The notes under the pieces were generated by a model that worked only from the letters and a program-made list of their open reading frames with translations, was not told where the DNA came from and searched no databases. The position numbers and the translations under genes are program-made. From Cladophialophora immunda (taxonomy: Eukaryota; Ascomycota; Eurotiomycetes; Chaetothyriales; Herpotrichiellaceae), in the NCBI RefSeq assembly GCF_000835495.1, contig NW_015622541.1, positions 4,898,001 to 4,962,000 on the forward strand: DNA of 64,000 bases, in the 5' to 3' direction. Shown one piece after another: positions 56,901 to 64,000 of the stretch (positions are counted from its first letter, which is position 1; each line of letters opens with the position of its first letter).

Positions 56901-57612
56901 AGGCAAGCTAGGCGCGGCGGAGAAGATGTATCAACGGGCGCTGGCTGGGGAGGAGAAGGCGCTGGGAGTGGACCACACGTCGACCCTCAGCACCGTCAAC
57001 AATCTCGGCGTTCTCTATTGTGACCAAGGTAGACTAGACGCGGCGGAGAAGATGTATCAACGGGCGCTGGCTGGGTACGAGAAGGCGCTAGGAGTGGACC
57101 ACACGTCGACCCTACAGACCTTAGTCAACATGGGAACCCTATTGTGTCTACAGCAAGAGCTGTCCAAAGCTGAGAGTGTGTACCAAGATACAGTGTCTCG
57201 ATTCACACATTCGCTGGGACCAGATCATATTGAAACCCTTGGCACAGTGAACAATTTGGCTAATGTCTACTGCGAGCAGGGTAGACTGTTGGAAGCTGAA
57301 GAACGTTACGAACAAGCTTCACTCGGGATCAGGAGAGCTCTGGGTCAAGATCACTACTTTGTCTGGGGGGTGATCAACAATTGCGGGCTCTTAAAAGTTG
57401 AGCAAGGCAATTTCGATGTTGCCCGGCGAATGTATCAGGAAGCACAAGCTGGGCTCGAAAGCTCGCTCGGACCGGAGCATCCACACACTAAAATGGTGTG
57501 CTATAACCTAAGACAGCTGGAATTGACGGAAATGCAGGCTGGTGCTACGGGACTTTCCAGCATTGGGGAAGCGAGTAATGTTGATGATATCCGTCGACGG
57601 TGGTATTATTGA
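53968..57612 (+). CDS. NLR-like receptor: SesA/NACHT_N-like domain, NB-ARC, TPR array (contains assembly gap)
   Basis: STAND-class signalling ATPase, the fungal counterpart of NLR immune receptors. Exons: 53968-54595, 54827-55456 and 55508-57612, all in phase; about 1120 residues as assembled. Residues 1-150 resemble the N-terminal domain of fungal NACHT/P-loop NTPases (MSGVAEASLVLGLISSIIAIYEG type). Residues 171-208 are a Gly-rich pseudo-repeat (HSGAG and HSGSG, 20 residues apart). The NTPase has FIGRKSELE, P-loop GGPGGIGKT (272-280), Walker B WLLIYDNYDD (351-360), IIVTTRRPD and GLPLAL (432-437). From residue 673 a TPR array of 42-residue units begins, first near-identical, then diverged at the C-terminus. 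A 100-N gap breaks the array. The first intron (231 nt) is AT-rich. Typical role: self/non-self or microbe recognition leading to cell death (family knowledge). Confidence 0.92.
56266..57216 (+). repeat. 42-residue (126-nt) TPR tandem repeats
   Basis: Units begin at 56266, 56392, 56518, 56644 (enters the gap), then 56713 by extrapolation, 56839, 56965 and 57091. The spacing is exactly 126 nt wherever it can be measured. Up to 57090 the units are nearly identical in DNA; the one starting at 57091 is diverged, and further degenerate units follow. Each carries the kinesin-light-chain-like TPR pattern with NLGxLYxDQGKL and EKMYQRALAG. Confidence 0.95.
56647..56746. other. Assembly gap of exactly 100 N
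   Basis: All bases are N. The round length is the usual placeholder for a gap of unknown size. Both flanks are copies of the same 126-nt repeat, so the assembler probably failed in the array. Confidence 0.98.
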
Positions 57613-58539
57613 GGTTAACGTTTAGGGATGAGATGTCTGGCAAGGCCGCCCCCTGTTGCTCCGTGTTTGGTTTAAAACAGATGAAATGCTTTTACTCTAA
57701 TTATTCTTTGGACATCTTTCCATCTGTGAATGTTTTGATGCACAGCCTGTGAAAAGTCCCTTAGCGCGGCATCGTTGTATTATCACGAGCTGCGGCCATG
57801 GCGTGCCTACAAGTAAGGACATTGCGGATGTGCGGGCCGGTGCGGTGACCACAGAATGGTCTCGAAACTGTGCTTCGCTTGCTGCTTTTAATACGTGGTG
57901 AGCAACTCTGTCTGGCATTCTGCTATTGTTTTTGGGGGAATTATTGAAATAGAATAACCGTTTCGTAGCGACTACGGTAACGTACGGTCACTAACGATTC
58001 GCTAATGGCGATTATTGCACTAGAGCTTATAGGGTAAGTTAGACCCACTTAAAAGCTTGGCTTCTGATCAGATAAAGTTGCTATGTGTCTTTAGGGGTAG
58101 GCCGGTTTCGAGACGCCCTGTACATTGGGTGATTGAGTACTCCGTACTGCACGCCATGAGAATGACCTCCATATGTCGTTTGCGCTTCCAGCATGCCTCC
58201 AGATTATGTCGTCGCCGTCAACGTCGGCTCTGTAGCCGCATCTCCGACCGGTTGATCGCCACCGGCTTGCAAAACGTGAACCTGCCTCGCGGTCCCGCCT
58301 AACAAGGCGACAGAACCCATCCAGGCGCGACTCGACATCCATCGACCATCCGTCGGGCGAATCTTGACGACGAAGAAGTCCACCGGATGCAACGTGACGC
58401 GCAAACGACAGTGTGTAATCCGGATACCGGGCCGTGCCATCTCTTACAGATGATCTCGAGTCGATTCCTGTCGGAATGGGAAACTGCTCTGAACGAACCG
58501 GGGGAGGTGCTGTAATTGCCCAATGCATCAGCGCCAACT
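57613..58539. other. Intergenic between convergent genes, no gene seen
   Basis: A 927-bp region between the 3' ends of the NLR and ROK1 genes. The part around 57940-58060 is AT-rich. Frames in 58057-58543 overlap on both strands and look like chance. Confidence 0.5.
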
Positions 58540-60591
58540 TCACTCAAAGCCTTCCCATTCTGCAATCTCCTGTTGCTGGTGCGCCTTCCTTTTTGCTCGT
58601 AGGCTCCCTTCAAGAGCACCACGCTTGCGGTTCGTTTCCCTTCTCTCGTAACCGCTCTGCGTCCCGATCTTCGCTTTCCGCTTCATCCGTTTGGTTTTCT
58701 CGTCATCGTCGGCATGAATGGCTCGACGCGCCTTCACACCGTGCAATTTGAGGTCCCTCCTTGCTGACTTGGAGACGCTAGGAAGCGCGTGGAGTAACCA
58801 AGGCTGGATCTCCGACGTCGCGGATGAACCTATTCCCTTGCTGTCTGTGTCATGAGGGTCTTTCGTGGAACTGTCCGAGTTTCCTTGAACCTTCTGACTG
58901 GCAGAAATCACGTTTGCTATGCCTTTCACGTATTGAATGTCCTCTTTGGTGTAGAAGCTGACACAGACACCCCCTTCTCTCCCTCCTCTCCCTGTCCTTC
59001 CTGCGCGATGGACATATCCGGCAACCGTGGTCGGGATATCATAGTTCACCACCACGTTTACTCCCCGGAAATCTACACCACGCGATAGAAGATCCGTGGT
59101 GATCAAGACCCAGATCTTCCCTTGTCGGAAATCCTGCATGATGGATGACCGCGCTCTTTGAGATAGAGAAGCATGTAGTACTGCCACTCGGGACGAGCCA
59201 CCTGCCTGGGCAGGAATATCGTATTGAAGTTCGGTGTATAGTGCTTGGGCTCGATCTACCGTCTGTGTGAAGACCAGGAACGGCGGCCGGAGCGGCGCAG
59301 TGTCGTTGTCTTGACGTTTCGTGGTTGAAATTGACCGCGATGGGTGAAGTAACTGCCGCATACCGAGAAGCTTTCCGGATTCTGTTGCAGTGTATACCAG
59401 CCGATGTGAGATTGTTGGTAAGCTCGTGTCTTTCAGACCAATGATGGTCCGAATTAGTCCTGGGCACTGACTTCGAGAGAGTTTGAGATCTCTTTGGCGG
59501 TCCGAGATGGTCTGTACGGCAAGCGCCTCGACATTTGATCCAATGGTTGCTGACCACATGCTCACCCTCAAGGAAGGCGACGTGCAGGCGTACCAAACAG
59601 CAAGCGTCTGAGATCGAAAGAGCGGATCAAGGAGGACATCTGCCTCATCAAATATCAGGCTTTCAACGTTGGGCAGCGGTTGTGGAGTTGAGCCTTCGTC
59701 TGCTTCCCAAGACGGACAGAGAAGATGTACCAGGCTGAGCGGTGTCGAGACCAAAATGTCAGCTTTGACGAGAGTGGAAGTCTGAGAAGACACGCCTTCT
59801 TTCTCATGGCCTTCGACTTCTCCGTCCTCTCCAGATTCCTCCTCATCTGATGGTGCTAGTCCCTCGAAGAGTCTCATGCCTTTCTTTACTGCTGTAATGG
59901 TCACGCCCATCTTCGTTACCAGCTTCCTTCCCTCATTAACTATCTGGAAGACCAATTCTTTCGTGGGTGCCAGAATGATGGCACGAATATGTCTGTCGAT
60001 CGTGGGGCCAGCGTGTCGATGAGCTCTCGACATCTTCTCGATCAGTGGAATAAGGAAAGCGAGAGTTTTCCCACTTCCCGTTGGTGCGATGGTCAAGAGA
60101 TTGGGTTCAGCCTCTCGTTCTTCATGTAAGCTCTTCAGTAGCAAGGGCAGCGTCGCAATCTGAACCTCGGTCGGTTCAAAATATGCCTGATCTGATATGT
60201 TTCGTGCCAGAGTCGCGTTAATCTCATAGTTCGTACGCAGTTGATCGAAGGATGTGAGCGGCTGAGGAAATAAGCGCGATTGTTCTTTCTGCGTCTTTCT
60301 TGATTCTGACGACTTGCCCATGGCTCGGAACCGGTTCAAATCCACAATCTTGATTTTGTGCTTCTTGTGAAGTTGGCGGATTTCCTGCTCGGACAGCAGG
60401 TCAGGCTTTGTCGATTGAGCACCATCAATATCTGGTTCCTGTGCTTCTCTCTTCCGTTTCCGACCTGCGCTAGACTGTGACACATCTTGGCCGGGAGCTT
60501 GTCCTGATGCAGAGGGGATATTTTGTGGCGTTGGTCTAGAAATTTTTGATTTCAGGCCAGTGGACCGGGATAGCAGTTTCAGAGCATCCAT
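58540..60591 (-). CDS. ROK1: ATP-dependent DEAD-box RNA helicase ROK1
   Basis: Intronless 683-aa helicase needed for 18S rRNA maturation in the nucleolus (role from the Rok1/DDX52 family). Motifs in order: Q-motif region FEPTEVQIATLPLLL, motif I APTGSGKT, Ia PTKELVFQI, Ib STPLSLVHLL, II DEAD in IFDEADVLLD, III SAT, IV FLVFTQT, V TTDLLSRGVDF and VI HRAGRTGRGG. The N-terminal KIVDLNRFRAMG segment before the core is typical of Rok1 (a conserved HGxxxP-type lead-in is diverged). An acidic insertion lies near residue 255-275 (EESGEDGEVEGHEKE). The C-terminus is basic (RKRGALEGSLRAKRKAHQQQ) as expected for nucleolar targeting. The next gene is 555 bp away on the same strand. Confidence 0.94.
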   Translation of the reverse strand: MDALKLLSRSTGLKSKISRPTPQNIPSASGQAPGQDVSQSSAGRKRKREAQEPDIDGAQSTKPDLLSEQEIRQLHKKHKIKIVDLNRFRAMGKSSESRKTQKEQSRLFPQPLTSFDQLRTNYEINATLARNISDQAYFEPTEVQIATLPLLLKSLHEEREAEPNLLTIAPTGSGKTLAFLIPLIEKMSRAHRHAGPTIDRHIRAIILAPTKELVFQIVNEGRKLVTKMGVTITAVKKGMRLFEGLAPSDEEESGEDGEVEGHEKEGVSSQTSTLVKADILVSTPLSLVHLLCPSWEADEGSTPQPLPNVESLIFDEADVLLDPLFRSQTLAVWYACTSPSLRVSMWSATIGSNVEALAVQTISDRQRDLKLSRSQCPGLIRTIIGLKDTSLPTISHRLVYTATESGKLLGMRQLLHPSRSISTTKRQDNDTAPLRPPFLVFTQTVDRAQALYTELQYDIPAQAGGSSRVAVLHASLSQRARSSIMQDFRQGKIWVLITTDLLSRGVDFRGVNVVVNYDIPTTVAGYVHRAGRTGRGGREGGVCVSFYTKEDIQYVKGIANVISASQKVQGNSDSSTKDPHDTDSKGIGSSATSEIQPWLLHALPSVSKSARRDLKLHGVKARRAIHADDDEKTKRMKRKAKIGTQSGYERRETNRKRGALEGSLRAKRKAHQQQEIAEWEGFE

Positions 60592-61146
60592 GACACGGAC
60601 AACTGGTTACGAAGCACCTATCTCTGTGCAGGATATGACGAAGTTGTCGCGATGAATCGAACGGACGAACAGATGTCTTTTGTGGCGGATTTCTAGACTT
60701 GTTGTGCTCCGTACTGATCAAAGTACTAAAAGCTTCGAAGAAGGGCAACAATTTGGGTTTGATGCCAAGAGTCCGGATTATCTATCTTCCGGTCCGAGAA
60801 CACCGCCTCCCATTCTGCATTTGTGGCTGTACTGGCGCTGAAAATGCTCCGTAAAACGTCAAAGATTATCGGTTTACGCTGCGAGTCTATTGAACAGTCC
60901 TCGTTCTGTCTATCAGTCCTACTTGTGCCGGTATACCTGGAGAGAGGCTCTAATTGTGCTGACAAGGAGACGAGCGAGTATACGTACAGAGGGCCATTGA
61001 TCTACCTAGTTACCCACCAGACGTCGATTGTGCAACGCTGTATGCATCCGTTGCATTGGGCGGCTTGGGTATGTCAACGAGAACCGAGGGGAGAAGGGCG
61101 CCTGCTAGACTCAGAAATGATCGACCATTGACCAAGTCGTTAGAAC
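60592..61146. other. Intergenic, promoter of ROK1
   Basis: A 555-bp region between two minus-strand genes. It holds short frames only; no site was recognised. Confidence 0.5.
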
Positions 61147-63990
61147 TCAGAAACTCGACCTTCCCCAAGGCGGGAGTATGGCTTTTACTGGCTGATCCGC
61201 TCGTTTGTACTCGCTTTTAAAATGGTACCGTCCTGATCCCACCCAGCAGTCATTAACTTCCAAACCCTGAGCTCGTCTGTCGCGCGCGTCGGGCAAGACG
61301 ATACGGGCGTGGGTATTTGGGGGTACCTCAACGTCGATGCTCAAGGTATCACCATCAAGCTTCCACCGGCATTCTATGCGTCCATAAACAGACTCGTACG
61401 TCACCTCTGCATACGAGAGCATTCTGTTAATGCACGGCTCAATCACGATAGTTTTCCAGCCAGGCTCGTCGGCTTTGATCCCGCCAACGCACTCGTGCAG
61501 CCAACTTGAGACAGCACCCAGGGCGTGATGGTTGAAACTTGTCATGCTGGCTTCGTTGATGTGTCCGTCAGGCTTTAGACTGTTCCAACGCTCCCATATT
61601 GTCGTTGCCCCCATGCGCACGGGGTAAAGGACCGAAGGGATGGACCGGGATAGAAGCATCTGGTACGCGAGAGTGTCCTGATGGGTCTTAGTGAGACTGG
61701 ACAGCAGAAAGGCAGTGCCGACGAAACCGGTCGAAATGCAGAAGTCGTCAAAACGCAGGGCACGAGAGAGGCGCGCGGCTGTTGTATGCTCTTCTGAAGC
61801 GGTATGAGACTTCTCAGGTGATGGCAGCAGCTCAAAGGCGATGGCAAGTGCATTGGCTGTGGCTGTGTCAGGGGCCAGAAGGCCCGCCGGTGTCACATAT
61901 TTCGTTCGAAAAGCCGTCAATAGCTGGAGGTGAACCGTGCTGAAGTGAACAAAGTCGTCCAATTTTTGGAGATGTTTGGCGATGAAGGCCATCCTCCTGG
62001 TCGACTCAATCAGGAAACAGTCGGCGACAAAAGTACCATCCGTCCGACCTCTTCCCGAATCATTGGGCGGTGCCGAAGGGTCCAGCCAGTCGCCGAATTG
62101 CCATTGATAGCGATCCCAAAGACCGTCTTCGCCGCGTCGAACACCACTTTCAAGCCACTGAGTCATGCTCTCGTATTGGCGCAATAGAATATGCTTGTCA
62201 CCGGTCATCAAGTAGAGCTGAAATGGTACCATGACTGCTGCATCACCCCAAACGCCATTCGGCATGTGATGCCATCCGTCATCTTCAGGACCAAGTCCCA
62301 GTAGACAATTTGGTACATAGAGCGGCACCATGCCTTTCTTCCATCCCTCATGCTCGTCCATTTGATCGGCGTATAAGTCTTGCAGCCAGTCTCCCAGTAT
62401 CCCGCAAGCATCGTAGAGAAAGGTAGCCGTAGGTGCAAAAAGATTTAAGTCACCTGTCCATCCCAGCCTCTCGTCTCTGGAAGGACATTCACTCGGGATG
62501 CTAAGGAAGTTGCCTCTCAGACTCCACACTGTGTTCTGGTGAAATTGGTTTACCTCATCGTTAGAGCAGGAGAACCAACCTGTCCTTCGCATATCGGAGT
62601 GCAACACTTCTGCAAAGAGGCTGTCCTTGGTCAAGGGCATCTCCATGTCCTGCTCAGACCACCCTGTCACTTCGACGTACCGAAAACCATGAAATGTGAA
62701 TTTGGGGCACCAATCCGTCAGAATTTCCCCTGCGCATATCACGGTATCTTTCGCCTGTGCTGTTCGTAACGGCGCGGTTCCCAGCTCACCATTTTCCATT
62801 ACTTCTGCATGACGGAATGTGACCTTGTGGCCCGCAGGTTTTAGCAGACGCCTGATGCATAGTCGGCCCGCAATATTTTGTCCGAAATCTATAATGGTCT
62901 TACCAGATGGAGATCTGGAAAATGATTTCGGTCGCAGGCGTTCCGTTACTCTCACCGGTGGCCCATTTGGCGAGGTCAAGGGTGCGACGACGGTATTGGA
63001 GACTCTGGCCTCATGCCAAGGGTTCTGAGAGAGCTGCGCGTTTTCCTGAGTAATATCGATCGCTCGTTGCTGATCATAGACCTCTCCGTTGTAGATCTCG
63101 CTACTCAGAATGGCCGAGGAGGTGACTGACCAGGACGAATCTGTACAGACGGTGAACGGTTCATCAGTTCCATCAAACTGCACTTCTAGTTGCGCCATGA
63201 TACCAAGCTCGGTTCCGTAGACGAACCTCCGACAAACCCATGACAAAGCAGACGCGAACCACCCAGCTCCCACATTAACCACAAGAAGGTTTTCTACGCC
63301 ATGAAAAAGGAGGGATCCGATATCATGTACTTGGTAGTGAAGACGCTTCTTGTAGCTTTGCCAGCCCGGTGCCATACATTCGTCGCCTATAGCCTTATTG
63401 TTGAGGCTCGCATAGTAGACCCCGTGGCTGGTGGCATAAAATCGAGCCTTCTTGATCTTCCTGTCGGACGGTAAGAAGAATCGTTTTCGAAAGATCAAGG
63501 GACGAGCCGATCCGTCTTCGTTGGGCAAAATTGGATCCTTGATTGTGATCATGCTGGCAGACCAGTCATGGCTGCTAAGTAGAGCAGCCTCGACCACGAT
63601 CCAGTCTGACCAATGCGAAACTTCTGTTGCCTCTTGCGAGGCCGTTCCATCATCCTGCCGACAAGTGCCATAGCACCGCACTCGAACTTCTCTTTGCTCC
63701 CTAGATTTCAAGGCGGCGCATCGGGCAGGCCACGGGACGAGCGCAGATTCTGCACTGTCGACATGGTATAGCCCAGCCTGCCCGCCGATGGGTCTGATTT
63801 CAAGGTCATAGGCGTTCTGAACCCAGTCGTAGACACGAGCATTGGTGGTAGAAAACCGCCATGAGATTCTGGGCCTTGAAAATTGGACACCGAAGCCCGA
63901 ATAGTGCTGCTCAAAAGTGGGAGGCGCGATTTCGATAGATGAGATGGGGAAATTGTGTGCTAGGTGAGGGCTTGCAGGTAGACCAGTCAT
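61147..63990 (-). CDS. GH78 alpha-L-rhamnosidase, intracellular type
   Basis: Intronless 947-aa enzyme of glycoside hydrolase family 78, which releases terminal L-rhamnose from flavonoid glycosides, saponins or pectin side chains by inversion. After N-terminal beta-sandwich regions (RISWRF, then SRPLIFRKRFFLP-like text and GWQSYKKRLHYQVHDIG around 210-225) comes the concanavalin-like domain with IIDFGQNIAGRL (366-378). The (alpha/alpha)6 catalytic domain starts near 470. The catalytic-acid motif ECPSRDERLGWTGD lies at 501-514, and the presumed base is in TTIWERWNSL. MTSFNHHALGAV and the C-terminal sandwich (YGRIECRW) follow. There is no signal peptide, so it is probably cytosolic and would act on imported rhamnosides. 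The length is normal for the family (about 850-1000). Both ends are inside the window. Confidence 0.95.
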   Translation of the reverse strand: MTGLPASPHLAHNFPISSIEIAPPTFEQHYSGFGVQFSRPRISWRFSTTNARVYDWVQNAYDLEIRPIGGQAGLYHVDSAESALVPWPARCAALKSREQREVRVRCYGTCRQDDGTASQEATEVSHWSDWIVVEAALLSSHDWSASMITIKDPILPNEDGSARPLIFRKRFFLPSDRKIKKARFYATSHGVYYASLNNKAIGDECMAPGWQSYKKRLHYQVHDIGSLLFHGVENLLVVNVGAGWFASALSWVCRRFVYGTELGIMAQLEVQFDGTDEPFTVCTDSSWSVTSSAILSSEIYNGEVYDQQRAIDITQENAQLSQNPWHEARVSNTVVAPLTSPNGPPVRVTERLRPKSFSRSPSGKTIIDFGQNIAGRLCIRRLLKPAGHKVTFRHAEVMENGELGTAPLRTAQAKDTVICAGEILTDWCPKFTFHGFRYVEVTGWSEQDMEMPLTKDSLFAEVLHSDMRRTGWFSCSNDEVNQFHQNTVWSLRGNFLSIPSECPSRDERLGWTGDLNLFAPTATFLYDACGILGDWLQDLYADQMDEHEGWKKGMVPLYVPNCLLGLGPEDDGWHHMPNGVWGDAAVMVPFQLYLMTGDKHILLRQYESMTQWLESGVRRGEDGLWDRYQWQFGDWLDPSAPPNDSGRGRTDGTFVADCFLIESTRRMAFIAKHLQKLDDFVHFSTVHLQLLTAFRTKYVTPAGLLAPDTATANALAIAFELLPSPEKSHTASEEHTTAARLSRALRFDDFCISTGFVGTAFLLSSLTKTHQDTLAYQMLLSRSIPSVLYPVRMGATTIWERWNSLKPDGHINEASMTSFNHHALGAVSSWLHECVGGIKADEPGWKTIVIEPCINRMLSYAEVTYESVYGRIECRWKLDGDTLSIDVEVPPNTHARIVLPDARDRRAQGLEVNDCWVGSGRYHFKSEYKRADQPVKAILPPWGRSSF

Positions 63991-64000
63991 TCTGCACCCG

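Overview
This window is nuclear DNA of a filamentous ascomycete (Pezizomycotina, perhaps a Eurotiomycete; the class is an inference). The genes are split by short GT-AG introns of about 50-100 nt, often with a CTNAC- or CTAAC-like branch site. There are several Zn2Cys6 regulators, and the conserved eukaryotic genes (ATP synthase subunit g, ROK1 helicase, RRM-YTH protein, DUR3) sit between accessory metabolic genes. I saw no transposon, rRNA, tRNA or CRISPR feature. Exon structures were worked out by hand from frame, splice sites and protein continuity, with no alignment or RNA data.

Layout. 1-4 kb: a secreted GH32 fructan/sucrose hydrolase (cut by the window edge) stands divergent from an MFS sugar transporter. 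5-7.6 kb: a small UBZ3 zinc-finger protein lies 121 bp upstream of a VWA-domain protein. 8-17.5 kb: a putative catabolic cluster holds an anion:cation-symporter-type MFS permease, an ACMSD/dihydroxybenzoate-decarboxylase-like amidohydrolase, an NAD(P) aldehyde dehydrogenase, a Zn2Cys6 regulator divergent from it, and a small cupin. 18-30 kb: a TDT/SLAC1-type transporter, an apparently shortened PF11951-type regulator, a Zn2Cys6 regulator, a Baeyer-Villiger monooxygenase, and a large divergent Zn2Cys6 regulator. 30-38 kb: an RRM-YTH RNA-binding protein, two small conserved-looking proteins and a DUR3 urea transporter. 41-47 kb: ATP synthase subunit g and two low-complexity proteins without clear function. 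46.8-54 kb: a 7.2 kb stretch with no confident gene. 54-57.6 kb: a fungal NLR-like receptor (SesA/NACHT_N-like domain, NB-ARC, TPR array) with a 100-N assembly gap in the repeats. 58.5-64 kb: ROK1 DEAD-box helicase and an intracellular GH78 alpha-L-rhamnosidase.

How the genes may work together (inference). The 8-17.5 kb genes fit uptake of an organic, probably aromatic, carboxylate, non-oxidative decarboxylation, aldehyde oxidation and local regulation. The GH32 enzyme and sugar transporter make a digest-and-import pair. The NLR is the most unusual locus. Its TPR units are nearly identical at the DNA level and differ mainly at a few residues, as expected of a fast-evolving recognition receptor, and a Gly-rich pseudo-repeat joins its N-terminal domain to the NTPase.
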